Source of the DNA: Gammaproteobacteria bacterium
Lineage (GTDB): Bacteria > Pseudomonadota > Gammaproteobacteria > Steroidobacterales > Rariloculaceae
Reading direction: 5' to 3'
DNA length: 64,000 nt
Assembly (NCBI GenBank): GCA_022826245.1
Contig: JAJDVG010000031.1
Span: forward strand, 52,565 to 116,564
Numbering within the stretch: position 1 is the stretch's first letter; each line of letters begins with the position of its first letter. Positions 43,541 to 52,292 of the stretch are shown in pieces. The notes beneath the pieces were generated by a model, which worked only from the letters and a program-made list of their open reading frames with translations, did no database searches and was not told the origin of the DNA. A program made the translations under genes and the position numbers.

Positions 43541-44239
43541 ATGTCCACGAATCGGCTATTGATCATCGACGACGACGCGGGTCTGACCGAAATGCTCGCT
43601 GAATACCTGGCAGTGGAGGGCATCAAGCTCAGCGCCGCGCGGACGGGTACGCAGGGCCTTCGCGACGCCGAGCGCAACGAATACGACCTGATCATCCTCG
43701 ACGTGATGCTGCCGGGCCTGTCCGGCTTCGAGGTGCTGAGCCGGCTGCGCGAGTCGGGCTCGCGCACGCCCGTGCTGATGTTGACGGCACGCGGCGACGA
43801 CGTCGACCGTATCGTCGGCCTCGAAATGGGCGCCGACGACTACCTGCCGAAGCCGTTCAACCCACGCGAACTCGTCGCGCGCATCAAGGCGGTGCTGAGG
43901 CGGTCGGCGGCGGAACCGGCGGAGGAGCCGGAGGATGTCGAGGTCGGCCCGTTGCGCGCGCAGTACCAGCGGCGCGAAGCCTGGCTGGGTGGCACGCCGC
44001 TCAATCTGACCAACGCGGAGTTCATCGTCCTCTACAAGCTCATGGGCGCCGCGGGCAACGTCGTGTCGCGCGAAACGCTGACGCGCGCTGCGCTCGGCCG
44101 GCAACTGCTGCCCGACGACCGCAGTCTCGACACGCATGTCAGCAATCTGCGCAAGAAGATCGCCGGCACGACCGATACGGAACTCAGGATCCGCAGCATT
44201 CGCGGCAGCGGATACGTGCTCGCGCCTCCGGAGTCGTGA
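43541..44239 (+). CDS. cpxR: OmpR/PhoB-family response regulator (CpxR-like)
   Basis: The 232-aa regulator has a receiver domain with the acidic pair DDD (10-12), phospho-acceptor Asp54 in LIILDVMLPG, Thr in MLTARGDD and Lys in YLPKPF. A winged-helix DNA-binding domain follows (LTNAEFIVLYKLMGAAGNVVSRETL...SLDTHVSNLRKKI...IRSIRGSGYVL). The combination with the adjacent kinase matches CpxR-CpxA, which senses envelope stress. The start ATG 43541 fits the family (MSTNRLLIIDDD); ATG 43529 is in frame. It ends 4 nt before the kinase start. The symbol is by similarity and synteny, not by a known regulon. Confidence 0.85.
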   Translation: MSTNRLLIIDDDAGLTEMLAEYLAVEGIKLSAARTGTQGLRDAERNEYDLIILDVMLPGLSGFEVLSRLRESGSRTPVLMLTARGDDVDRIVGLEMGADDYLPKPFNPRELVARIKAVLRRSAAEPAEEPEDVEVGPLRAQYQRREAWLGGTPLNLTNAEFIVLYKLMGAAGNVVSRETLTRAALGRQLLPDDRSLDTHVSNLRKKIAGTTDTELRIRSIRGSGYVLAPPES

Positions 44240-44243
44240 ACCG

Positions 44244-45707
44244 ATGAACCTGTTCTGGAAGATTTTTCTGACGTTCGGCATCGCGATGACGCTGACGCTC
44301 GTCGTCGCGGTTTTCGTGAGCTTCAACCTCGTCGAGCAGGCTTTCGACCAGATCGACATCGAGAACCGCGAGCAGATCATCGAGGACGCGGCCGTATCCC
44401 TCGAACAGGGCGGTTTGGACGGCCTGCGCTCGTGGCTTGCGGAAAATCCGCTGCCGGCGCCCGGCGTCATGCTGCTGATCGTCGACGACAACGGCGACGA
44501 TCTGCTCGGTCGCGAACTGCCGAGCCGCTTCGTCCGGATGCTTCGTACGGTGGGGCGCGGTTCGCCGCCGCGCCGGGACAGCCCGCGCCGCAGCTCGCCG
44601 CGGGGCGGCTCACGCGCTCCGCCGGGGCCCATCGACGGCCCCGGCCCAAGCAACATCCGGCCGATTCAACTGACGGCCAGTCTCGTCGGGGCGGACGGCC
44701 GCGAGTATCGCCTGGTGTTCGCGCGCACGCAGATCACGATGCTCGGCGTGCTGAGCTGGCCGGCCACGCAGCTCGCCGTGCTCGCCCTGGTGGTGCTCGC
44801 GGCGCTCGTGACGGCGCTGCCGCTCGCCCGCTATCTGGCATCGCCCATCATGCGTCTGCAGAAGACGAGCCGCGCGCTGGCCGCGGGCGCGCTCGAGACC
44901 CGGGTCGGGCACCCGTTCAACCGGCGCAAGGATGAAGTCGGCACGCTCGCTCGCGACTTCGACACGATGGCCGAACGCATCCAGGAACTCGTCACCGCCA
45001 AGGAAACGCTGCTGCGCGATGTCTCACACGAGTTCCGCTCGCCGCTCGCGCGCATCCGCGTGGCGCTCGCTCTGGCCCAGCGCAAGGCGAGCGAAGCATC
45101 GCTCGCGGACCTTGAGCGGATCGAGGACGAGACCGAACGCCTCGACGCGCTCGTCGGCGAGGTCATGGCCCTTGCGCGGCTGCGCAGCCAACCCGTCGCG
45201 AAAGCGGAGCGGCTCGCGCTCGATGAAATCGTCGGCGAAATCGTCGACGACGCCCGTTTCGAGCATCCCGACGCGGAAATCCGTTACGAGGCCGTAACCG
45301 TCCCGCCGTTGCGCGGCAACCGTACCGAGTTGACCAGCGCCATCGAGAACATCGTCCGCAACGCACTCAATCACGGCGGCTCGGCCGATGCCAACGAAGT
45401 CGAGGTGACTCTGCACGTCGCCGACGGTTGGATCGGGATTCGCGTCGCAGATCGCGGTCCCGGAGTGCCGGAAGCGGATCTCGACAGGATCTTCGAGCCG
45501 TTCTACCAGATTGATACCAGCCGCGACCACCAGCGGGTTGGCCAGGGTATCGGGCTTGCGATTACCGCCAGCGTAATCGAGCGGCACAACGGGCGAATCG
45601 TCGCCCGCAACCGGAAAGAAGGGGGGCTCGAGGTCGTGCTCGAGCTCCCCCTCGAAGACAGCGGAACCGGTCAGGCGTCCGCCGGCCGTCCGGATCAGAT
45701 GATGTAG
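44244..45707 (+). CDS. cpxA: Sensor histidine kinase (CpxA-like)
   Basis: The 487-aa kinase has an N-terminal TM (6-28), a periplasmic domain (about 29-165), a second TM (about 170-192), a HAMP domain (SPIMRLQKTSRALAAGALET...KDEVGTLARDFDTMAERI), an H-box with His262 (DVSHEFRSPLAR), and the N, G1 and G2 boxes (NIVRNALNHGG, VADRGPGVPEADLDRIFEPF, GQGIGLAITASVIERHNG). The periplasmic domain contains an unusual Arg/Pro/Ser-rich low-complexity stretch (about 103-136), not part of CpxA in E. coli. It is co-transcribed with the regulator. Its 3' end overlaps the convergent amtB stop region by 13 nt. Confidence 0.88.
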   Translation: MNLFWKIFLTFGIAMTLTLVVAVFVSFNLVEQAFDQIDIENREQIIEDAAVSLEQGGLDGLRSWLAENPLPAPGVMLLIVDDNGDDLLGRELPSRFVRMLRTVGRGSPPRRDSPRRSSPRGGSRAPPGPIDGPGPSNIRPIQLTASLVGADGREYRLVFARTQITMLGVLSWPATQLAVLALVVLAALVTALPLARYLASPIMRLQKTSRALAAGALETRVGHPFNRRKDEVGTLARDFDTMAERIQELVTAKETLLRDVSHEFRSPLARIRVALALAQRKASEASLADLERIEDETERLDALVGEVMALARLRSQPVAKAERLALDEIVGEIVDDARFEHPDAEIRYEAVTVPPLRGNRTELTSAIENIVRNALNHGGSADANEVEVTLHVADGWIGIRVADRGPGVPEADLDRIFEPFYQIDTSRDHQRVGQGIGLAITASVIERHNGRIVARNRKEGGLEVVLELPLEDSGTGQASAGRPDQMM

Positions 45708-46987
45708 CCGCGCTCCTCGTGCAGGACGAGGTCGAGCCCTTCAGTTTCCTCGTCCGCGGAGACCCTGAGCGGGACGACGAGATTGATGAGCTTGAGAATC
45801 ACGTAGCTCGCGACCGCGCACCACACGAACGTCGCGACGATGCCGATAACCTGGACGCCGAACTGGCTCGCCATGGTTACGCCCTCGTCGAAACCGACGC
45901 CGCCGGCCGCCACGGACGAGAATACGGCCGTCAGCAACAGCCCGATCATTCCGCCGACGCCATGCACCGGGAACACGTCGAGCGAATCGTCGATGCCGAG
46001 CTTGCGCTTCATGAACTGCGTCGCGAGGAAGCAGCCGAGACCGCCGGCGAAGCCGATCACGAGCGCGCCGAGAGGCCCGACGAAGCCCGAAGCGGGCGTG
46101 ATCGTCGCAAGGCCCGCCACCATGCCGGTCACGATGCCCAGAACGCTCGGTTTGCCGTACCGGATCCACTCCGCCGCCATCCAGGTCAGCGACGCGACGG
46201 CCGCGCTCGTGTGAGTCACGAGCATCGCCATGCCCGCGGCGCCGTCAGCCGCAACGGCGCTGCCGGCGTTGAAGCCGAACCAGCCGACCCAGAGCATGCA
46301 GGCGCCGGTAACGGTTATGGTCAGGTTGTGCGGCAGCATCGGCGTCACGGGGAACCCCTGCCGGTTACCGATCACGACTGCGGCAACCACCGCCGCGACG
46401 CCCGCGGTCACGTGAACGACGGCGCCGCCGGCGAAGTCGCGGAAGCCCATTTCCGCAAGCCAGCCCCCGCCCCAGATCCAGTGCGCGGTCGGCACGTAGA
46501 CGACGATGAGCCAGATGCTCGTGAACAACAGCATGGCCGAAAAGCGCATGCGCTCGGCGAACGCGCCGACGATGAGCGCCGGTGTGATGATCGCGAACGT
46601 CATCTGGAACATGACGAACACGGTCTCCGGAATCGTGCCGCTCACAGAGTCGAACCCGACCCCGGCGAGGAAGGCTTTCGACAGCCCGCCGAGCAGCCCG
46701 TTGACCATCGGGTCGCTGAACGCGAGGCTGTAGCCGCAAACGAGCCAGATGACCGACATCGCGCAGGCGATCGAAAAGCACTGCATCAGGACCGAAAGCA
46801 CGTTTCTGACGCGCACGAGACCCGCATAGAACAGGGCGAGCCCCGGCAGCGTCATGAACAGGACCAGCGCCGTGGACGTCAGTATCCACGCGGTGTCGCC
46901 GGTATCGGCCGTCTGGCTGAACGCGGCCGCCGGCCACAGCAATGCGGCGCCGAGCCCGGCCCGCTTCAGGTTGGTTGTTATTTTCAA
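45695..46987 (-). CDS. amtB: Ammonium transporter AmtB
   Basis: The 430-aa integral protein has a signal-like N-terminus (ALLWPAAAFSQTADTGD) and 11 transmembrane segments. Family blocks include ALVLFMTLPGLALFYAGLVR, DFAGGAVVHVTAGVAAVVAAVVIG (twin-His region and phenylalanine gate) and LPHNLTITVTGACMLWVGWFGFNAGSA. It conducts ammonium into the cell and is blocked by GlnK. The TTG at 46987 is chosen: it is preceded by a G-rich ribosome-binding site and gives MKITTNLKRAGL, like E. coli AmtB. An ATG at 47008, overlapping the glnK stop, is also possible. It follows glnK. Confidence 0.94.
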   Translation of the reverse strand: MKITTNLKRAGLGAALLWPAAAFSQTADTGDTAWILTSTALVLFMTLPGLALFYAGLVRVRNVLSVLMQCFSIACAMSVIWLVCGYSLAFSDPMVNGLLGGLSKAFLAGVGFDSVSGTIPETVFVMFQMTFAIITPALIVGAFAERMRFSAMLLFTSIWLIVVYVPTAHWIWGGGWLAEMGFRDFAGGAVVHVTAGVAAVVAAVVIGNRQGFPVTPMLPHNLTITVTGACMLWVGWFGFNAGSAVAADGAAGMAMLVTHTSAAVASLTWMAAEWIRYGKPSVLGIVTGMVAGLATITPASGFVGPLGALVIGFAGGLGCFLATQFMKRKLGIDDSLDVFPVHGVGGMIGLLLTAVFSSVAAGGVGFDEGVTMASQFGVQVIGIVATFVWCAVASYVILKLINLVVPLRVSADEETEGLDLVLHEERGYII

Positions 46988-47004
46988 GGCAGTCCCCCCT
47001 ACTC

Positions 47005-47412
<408 letters not shown>

Positions 47413-47479
47413 CTATTGTAGCGGACTCCGGCAGGATACAGGTTCTCCCATCAGGCGGGGAACCGGGCAGTACGGCGAA

Positions 47480-48433
47480 ATGAGCACGAAACAGCACGAC
47501 ATCAAGCCTTCCGAGATCACTCCCGAAGACGTGTTCTTCAAACGGCGCGAGATTCTCCAGTCGGCTGTCGCGCTCGGCCTGTTCCCGGCCCTGGCAGGCA
47601 GGTCCCGCGCCGCCGTGCTGCCGGCTAGCGGGGAATTCAGCGGCCTTGCGAGCTGGCCCGGCTCGTTGACCGACACACCGAATTCCCTGGAAGAGATCTC
47701 GAGCTACAACAACTACTACGAGTTCGGTACCGGCAAGGACGATCCGGTACGAAACGCCCACACGCTCGTGACGGATCCCTGGTCGGTCAGCGTGACGGGC
47801 GAAGCCGCCAGGACCGGCGACTATACGCTCGAGGACATCCTCGCGCCGCACACGCTGGAGGAGCGGATCTACCGCCTGCGCTGCGTCGAGGCCTGGTCGA
47901 TGGTCGTGCCCTGGGTCGGTTTTCCATTGGCCGACCTGCTCGCGCGCTTCGAGCCGACCTCTCAGGCCAGGTACGTGCAGTTCTTCACGCTGGCCGACCG
48001 GGAACAGATGCCCGGCTTGCGCTCTCCGGTGCTGGATTGGCCCTATCGGGAAGGTTTGACCATCGAGGAGGCCATGCACCCGTTGACGCTCATGACCGTC
48101 GGCGTTTACGGAAAGGTGCTGCCGAACCAGAACGGCGCCCCGCTCAGGCTCATCGTGCCGTGGAAATACGGGTTCAAGAGCATCAAGTCTATCGTCAGGA
48201 TCCACTTCACGGACCGGCAGCCGCGAACGAGCTGGAACATGGCTGCGCCGCATGAGTACGGCTTCTATTCCAACGTCAATCCGAACGTCGACCACCCGCG
48301 CTGGAGTCAGGCGACGGAACGCAGGCTCGGCGGCGGACTGTTCGCGCCCCGCATACCGACGCTGATGTTCAACGGCTATGCCGAGGAAGTGGCGCATCTG
48401 TACGCCGGCCTCGACCTGGTCCGGAATTACTAG
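47480..48433 (+). CDS. msrP: Protein-methionine-sulfoxide reductase, molybdopterin catalytic subunit MsrP
   Basis: The 317-aa protein has a twin-arginine motif (KRREILQ, R22-R23) at the start of a hydrophobic signal and a mature domain with the Mo-ligand Cys135 in [20 protein letters not shown]. Other YedY-family blocks include [39 protein letters not shown] and [18 protein letters not shown]. It repairs oxidised methionines in periplasmic proteins using electrons from MsrQ. It is exported folded by Tat after Mo-MPT insertion. ATG 47480 gives the best Tat peptide. msrQ follows in the same direction but a 390-base gap with repeat copy C separates them. Confidence 0.95.
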   Translation: MSTKQHDIKPSEITPEDVFFKRREILQSAVALGLFPALAGRSRAAVLPASGEFSGLASWPGSLTDTPNSLEEISSYNNYYEFGTGKDDPVRNAHTLVTDPWSVSVTGEAARTGDYTLEDILAPHTLEERIYRLRCVEAWSMVVPWVGFPLADLLARFEPTSQARYVQFFTLADREQMPGLRSPVLDWPYREGLTIEEAMHPLTLMTVGVYGKVLPNQNGAPLRLIVPWKYGFKSIKSIVRIHFTDRQPRTSWNMAAPHEYGFYSNVNPNVDHPRWSQATERRLGGGLFAPRIPTLMFNGYAEEVAHLYAGLDLVRNY

Positions 48434-48821
48434 TCCGGATGTGCCGCGTGGGGTCGAGGGACCGGGGGAGACGCGCCACCGGGCGCGTTCTGGTGCGGGG
48501 AGGCGCACTGCCGGTCGCTTGAAACACGCCGTGAATCCATCCCTGGAGGCTCCGCGCGCGCATCCCTGCGCGCGAGGGTTTCAAGCGACCGGCAGTACGC
48601 CTCCCCTTGGGTTTGCGGCAGGCCGGGGACGGACGATTAAACCTCTGGATGCATGGGACGTGGGCACGTATCTTGCGTTCGAATGTCACCGGTACGGAAC
48701 GGGTAATGGATAGAGCAGAGTGACGCGCCGCCGATTCGAGCCGCGCCAGGACGGCGCGGCGAGACTGAGGTCGAACGGGTAGTACGCGCACGCACGCGTC
48801 AGCATTGGAAACCGGCGAACG
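48434..48821. other. msrP-msrQ intergenic region containing repeat copy C
   Basis: About 390 bases separate two genes that are normally adjacent in one operon. The 110-bp palindromic element (48497-48606) occupies the middle. A partial arm precedes it: GGGGAG at 48465-48470 runs into a 7-bp hairpin ACGCGCC/GGCGCGT at 48471-48488. The rest (48607-48821) shows no gene or clear promoter motif. Confidence 0.6.
48497..48606 (+). repeat. Copy C of the 110-bp palindromic intergenic element
   Basis: The left arm GGGGAGGCGCACTGCCGGTC (from 48497) continues into GCTTGAAAC, and the right arm (to 48606) is its complement with one mismatch in 29 positions. The interior core matches copy A almost exactly (GGCTCCGCGCGCGCATCCC, then TGCGCGCGAGGGTTTCAAGC). 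It lies between msrP and msrQ. In mRNA it would form a long, very stable hairpin and could reduce read-through into msrQ. Confidence 0.88.
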
Positions 48822-49460
48822 ATGACCAAGCGGCAACTTGTGGGTTTCAGGGCGCTGGTGTTCTGCGCCTGCCTCGTGCCGCTCGTCTGGGCTGCGATCA
48901 GGGCCTTCGGTATCGGCTCGGCGAGCCTCGGTGTGAACCCGGTTCAGGAACTGCTTCACGGCATGGGCAAGACCGGACTCAACATGCTGCTCATCACGCT
49001 TGCCGTGACTCCGGTCAGACAGCTTACGGGTTTCAACTCGCTGGTCCGGCTGCGGCGCATGCTGGGCCTCTTCAGTTTCTTCTACGTGGTGCTGCACCTG
49101 CTCGTTTATGCGCTGCTCGACCTGCGCCTGGCGTGGAGCACTCTCGGCGTAGACATCACGCAGCGGCCGTACATCACGGTCGGGATGCTCGCGATCGTGG
49201 CGCTGGTCCCGCTCGCCATTACATCGACCAATGCGATGCAGCGGCGGCTCGGCAGGAAGTGGAAGCAACTGCACCGGCTGATCTACCCGATCGCCATGCT
49301 CGGGGCCGTGCACTTCTACTGGCAGTCGAAGGGTGAGGAGTCGGCGGCGCTTACGTATTGTTTCGCGGTGGCCGTCCTGCTCGGCTACCGGCTCGTCAAG
49401 GCTGCGGAGCTTCGAGCGCGGCGAAACGCGCAGCGCCCGGGGCTACGGGCGTCGGGATAA
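48822..49460 (+). CDS. msrQ: Heme-binding membrane subunit MsrQ
   Basis: The 212-aa protein has six predicted membrane segments and the ferric-reductase-like pattern of MsrQ (YedZ): LLHGMGKTGLNMLLITLAVTPVRQL, LRRMLGLFSFFYVVLHLLVY and LGRKWKQLHRLIYPIAMLGAVHFYW. The histidines in HGMG, LHLL, LHRL and AVHF are the candidate heme b ligands. It passes electrons from the quinone pool or flavin reductase to MsrP in the periplasm. ATG 48822 is a normal family start (MTKRQL...). It lies 388 nt downstream of msrP because of the palindromic repeat between them. Confidence 0.93.
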   Translation: MTKRQLVGFRALVFCACLVPLVWAAIRAFGIGSASLGVNPVQELLHGMGKTGLNMLLITLAVTPVRQLTGFNSLVRLRRMLGLFSFFYVVLHLLVYALLDLRLAWSTLGVDITQRPYITVGMLAIVALVPLAITSTNAMQRRLGRKWKQLHRLIYPIAMLGAVHFYWQSKGEESAALTYCFAVAVLLGYRLVKAAELRARRNAQRPGLRASG

Positions 49461-49462
49461 GC

Positions 49463-50074
49463 TCACCAGATCCTGAAGCCGCCGTGCCGCCTGCGAATGA
49501 AGGCGTCGAGAAACCAGAGGCCCGCGACGAACCCCGCAAGCAGCGCCAGCGCCAGCGCAGGCCAGACCCAGAACCAGGGTACGGAGCCGCGATACGCCTC
49601 GAGTTGCGCCCGGTACGTATCGTTCTCGCTCCTGAGTTCGGCCAGCGCGTCCTGTACCGCGCCGGCCGTAGCCAGGGACTGGGCAGCAGCGCCGTTTGCC
49701 GCTTCGCCAGGCGCTCCCGCGAGAGGCTCGTCGACGGTCGCGGCCGCCAGACTGGCGAGCCGCGCGTTCAACTCGGCGACTGCCGCTTCGAGTTCCGCGA
49801 CCCGGTGACGCGCCGGCTGCTCCGTTACCAGGTAGGCCGATCGGACCCACCCTTCCTCGCCGTCGACCGTACGCACCCGCGCGAAGCGGGGCACTTGCTC
49901 GAGGATTTCAAGCTCGGCGCCGCTGGCGAGATTGCGAAAGGGCGCATCGCTCGTATCCTGCGCCCGATGCAAGCCGAGTTGCAGTACGTCCGTCACATAT
50001 GCCGTATCGGCGCCTGCCGGCGCCGAGCACAACAGTAACAGCGCAATGAGGCCCGTGCGGCGGAAAACCGGCAA
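49463..50074 (-). CDS. TIGR04211-like SH3 and coiled-coil membrane protein
   Basis: The 203-aa protein has a signal peptide (1-23), an N-terminal bacterial SH3-like domain (about 24-86: DTAYVTDVLQLGLHRAQDTSD ... GEEGWVRSAYLV), a coiled coil with Leu/Ala heptads (about 90-160) and a single C-terminal TM (166-188) followed by a basic tail. This layout (SH3, coiled coil, TM) matches the TIGR04211/YgiM group. The function is unsettled; periplasmic peptidoglycan contact is usual for bacterial SH3 domains. It converges on msrQ with a gap of 2 bases and lies 9 nt downstream of the dsbA gene. Confidence 0.82.
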   Translation of the reverse strand: MPVFRRTGLIALLLLCSAPAGADTAYVTDVLQLGLHRAQDTSDAPFRNLASGAELEILEQVPRFARVRTVDGEEGWVRSAYLVTEQPARHRVAELEAAVAELNARLASLAAATVDEPLAGAPGEAANGAAAQSLATAGAVQDALAELRSENDTYRAQLEAYRGSVPWFWVWPALALALLAGFVAGLWFLDAFIRRRHGGFRIW

Positions 50075-50083
50075 CGACCGCCT

Positions 50084-50719
50084 CTAGTCTCCGGCCCTTT
50101 CGGCGGCCGCAAGTTCGGCTACAAGCTCCATGAGCTGTGCGTAGCCGCCGGCCATCGAGGCGTTTGTCACGTACTTGCCGTTGACGACGATGGACGGCGT
50201 GCTCGCCACGCGGTAGCGCCGCGTGAGCTCATCGGCACGCTGCAGTTTCGTGTGCACGGCGAACGAGCCAAAAGCGCTCGCGAATTCATCCTCACCGACG
50301 TCGAACTGCTCGAAGAACGCCGCGATGGCGGATTCCGTCTGCAGGAAGTTGCCGTTGACGTGCATCTCCCGGAAAAACGGCGCATGCATCTCCTCGATCC
50401 TGCCCAGCGCTTCGGCCGCGTAGTACGCCTGCCCGTGCAGGCGCACCGCCGGATTCCACACGGTCGGAATTCGTATGAAATTCACGTAGTCGGGCTTCAT
50501 GCCGAGCCACTGCTCGACGAACGGTTCGAAGTTGTAGCAAGCCGGGCAGCTATACATGAAGAACTCCGCGACCTCGACCTGGTCGGGTCCGGAACTCGTC
50601 GGCTGCGTCGGCGAGAGCACCTGATAGTGGACGCCGCTCTCGTAATTTGTCGAGCCTTGCCCGAACGCGGTGGCCCACGGTGCCAATATCGCCAGAATCA
50701 ACAGTTTTCTCAGTTTCAC
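50084..50719 (-). CDS. dsbA: Periplasmic thiol:disulfide oxidoreductase DsbA
   Basis: The 211-aa protein has a signal peptide (1-20, ending TAFGQ), a thioredoxin fold with the helical insertion of DsbA, and active site C58-P-A-C61 (SCPACYNFEP). The usual E. coli motif is CPHC, so the dipeptide is altered (PA), which can change redox potential. The cis-Pro region TPSIVVNGKYVTN is present. It oxidises cysteines in exported proteins, with DsbB as partner. The GTG start at 50719 has GGGAG about 8 nt upstream; the longer frame has no signal peptide. It lies downstream of a cytochrome c4 gene, a common proteobacterial pairing. Confidence 0.9.
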   Translation of the reverse strand: MKLRKLLILAILAPWATAFGQGSTNYESGVHYQVLSPTQPTSSGPDQVEVAEFFMYSCPACYNFEPFVEQWLGMKPDYVNFIRIPTVWNPAVRLHGQAYYAAEALGRIEEMHAPFFREMHVNGNFLQTESAIAAFFEQFDVGEDEFASAFGSFAVHTKLQRADELTRRYRVASTPSIVVNGKYVTNASMAGGYAQLMELVAELAAAERAGD

Positions 50720-50768
50720 ATCAATGCTCCCGATCGGTGTGCCGCGAACCATCCGGGTCCCGGGCCTG

Positions 50769-51416
50769 TCAACGCAATCCCTGCACGTAGCTCGCAAGTG
50801 CGCGCATCTCGTCCTCGAACAAGAGTTCGGCAACGTTACCCATCATTCTGTTCATGTCGACGTCGGAATTGCGCTCACCCGTCGCATAGTCCTGCAGCGT
50901 GTTGAACACATAGGTCGAATGCTGGCCGCTGATGCGCGGATACGCCGCCAGCGGATTGCCGCGGCCGCGCGGGCCGTGGCAAGCGATACACGCAGCGACG
51001 CCGCGCTCCGGTATGCCGCCACGGTAGATTCTCTCGCCGACCGTCACCAAGGCCGGGTCGGCGCCTTGCAGATGCGGGTTCTGCCCCGCGTAAAACGCGG
51101 CGATGTCGTGCATGTCCTCGGCGGACAAGGTCGCCGCGAAGCCCCGCATGCCGGCATCCTCGCGCTCGCCGTCGCGGTAGGCTTCCATCTGGCGAACGAA
51201 GTAGCTTTCGTGCTGTCCGGCGAGGTTCGGCCATTCGGGCGTCACGCTGTTCCCGTCAGCGCCGTGGCACGCGGCGCAGGTAACCGCCTTGGCCTGCCCG
51301 ACTTGCGCCGAACCCTGCTGGGCGAGCGCCGGGCCGCCAAATACCAGACTGCCGATCGCCGTCAAGACGATCCACGCTGACATCGCAACGTTGGCATCGG
51401 CACTGGTCATTGACAT
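50769..51416 (-). CDS. Cytochrome c4 (diheme)
   Basis: The protein (up to 215 aa) has a signal peptide and two CxxCH heme c sites: C47-A-A-C50-H51 in AVTCAACHGADG and C143-I-A-C146-H147 in AACIACHGPRG. The two halves are related and each is followed by an axial-Met region (for example MRGFAATLS and NRMMGNVAE). It carries electrons between the bc1 complex and terminal oxidases in the periplasm. The start may be ATG 51416 or the internal ATG 51383 (MSAWIVLTAIG), which gives a tidier signal peptide. It is upstream of dsbA on the same strand, with a gap of about 50 bases. Confidence 0.9.
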   Translation of the reverse strand: MSMTSADANVAMSAWIVLTAIGSLVFGGPALAQQGSAQVGQAKAVTCAACHGADGNSVTPEWPNLAGQHESYFVRQMEAYRDGEREDAGMRGFAATLSAEDMHDIAAFYAGQNPHLQGADPALVTVGERIYRGGIPERGVAACIACHGPRGRGNPLAAYPRISGQHSTYVFNTLQDYATGERNSDVDMNRMMGNVAELLFEDEMRALASYVQGLR

Positions 51417-51513
51417 CCCGCGTGCGCCGCAGAATGCGGCGTTTGTGCTTGAAAATGGGGAGCTGATTGTACACTAAAGCCCTCCCGCCCAGCAGTGAGC
51501 ACGGTCCGACCCA

Positions 51514-52098
51514 GTGCAGGCGTTCAAGCCCGTTTTTCTCAGGAGCGCCGCGCGTCCCGGCGACTTTCCCGCCGACATCGGCCGCGAGGTCGCGGTCGCC
51601 GGGCGTTCGAACTCCGGCAAGTCGAGCGCGATCAACGCGATCGTGGGCGTGCGCAAGCTCGCGCGGGTCAGCAAGACGCCCGGCCGGACCCGGATGATCA
51701 ACTTCTTCGAGCTGGCTCGGCAACGCCGGATCGTCGATCTGCCGGGCTACGGCTTCGCCCGCGTACCGCTCGCGATGCGCGAGCAGTGGCGGCGGCTCAT
51801 CGATGCCTACTTCGGCGGCCGCGACTCGCTCTCGGGACTCATCGTGACGGTCGACATCAGGCGCGGCCTGGCGGAACTCGACCGCACGATGCTCGCGCTC
51901 GCGCACGGGCTCGATGTACCGACCGCGCTGCTGCTGACCAAGATCGACAAGCTCAGCCGCGGCGCTGCCGCCTCGAAGCTGCGGCAGATCGACGGCGAGA
52001 CGCGTGAGAATACCGTGCTTGTTCCGTTTTCGGCCGTGAGCCGCGCGGGCGTCGATGAAGCGCGCAGCCGGCTTGCGCGGTGGCTTGACGTGGCCTGA
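51514..52098 (+). CDS. engB: Ribosome biogenesis GTPase EngB (YsxC/YihA)
   Basis: The 194-aa GTPase has G1 GRSNSGKSSAIN (30-41), G2 region KTPGRTRMINFF, G3 DLPGYGFARV, G4 TKIDKLSRG and G5-type PFSAVS. EngB acts in assembly of the 50S subunit and is essential in many bacteria. It starts with GTG at 51514 (MQAFKPVFLRSA). The gap to polA on the other strand is about 195 bases and holds a hairpin cluster. The polA-engB convergent pair with an RNA gene between them is a conserved gammaproteobacterial arrangement. Confidence 0.95.
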   Translation: MQAFKPVFLRSAARPGDFPADIGREVAVAGRSNSGKSSAINAIVGVRKLARVSKTPGRTRMINFFELARQRRIVDLPGYGFARVPLAMREQWRRLIDAYFGGRDSLSGLIVTVDIRRGLAELDRTMLALAHGLDVPTALLLTKIDKLSRGAAASKLRQIDGETRENTVLVPFSAVSRAGVDEARSRLARWLDVA

Positions 52099-52144
52099 AA
52101 AGAAAGCGGCCCCGGGTGCGTGTCTCAGGGGATGCACCCGGGGC
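52098..52144 (-). terminator. Rho-independent terminator ending the arg-polA operon (or a small RNA)
   Basis: On the reverse strand an 11-bp perfect stem, GCCCCGGGTGC (52144-52134) and GCACCCGGGGC (52119-52109), with a 14-nt loop is followed by CGC and the T-rich tail TTTCTTTT (52105-52098). The plus-strand side has no T run, so it works in the polA direction. It directly overlaps the end of engB (stop at 52096-52098). Confidence 0.75.
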
Positions 52145-52240
52145 GCCAAGCCCGGTTGGGGCGACCGGGACAAGACCCGCTAAGGGAGGGTAGCGGGGTC
52201 GCCCGTGTTAAGGGGCCACGAACGATTAGGCGGCCACCGC
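52098..52240 (-). ncRNA. Candidate small regulatory RNA between polA and engB
   Basis: Three hairpins follow one another on the reverse strand. The first (52200-52174) exposes the loop CCCTCCCTT, complementary to Shine-Dalgarno sequences. The second (52169-52151, CCCGGT/ACCGGG) has the loop CGCCCCA. The third is the U-tailed terminator with loop ATCCCCTG... at its 5' side. This gap downstream of polA is where E. coli encodes Spot 42 and Pseudomonas encodes ErsA. The 5' end and promoter were not found, so the extent is approximate; it may instead be a processed polA 3' UTR. Confidence 0.45.
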
Positions 52241-52292
52241 GGAAAAAAGTTCCCGGAACGCTGCGATTTCGTCCGTGCAGAGCCTGTGGCCG

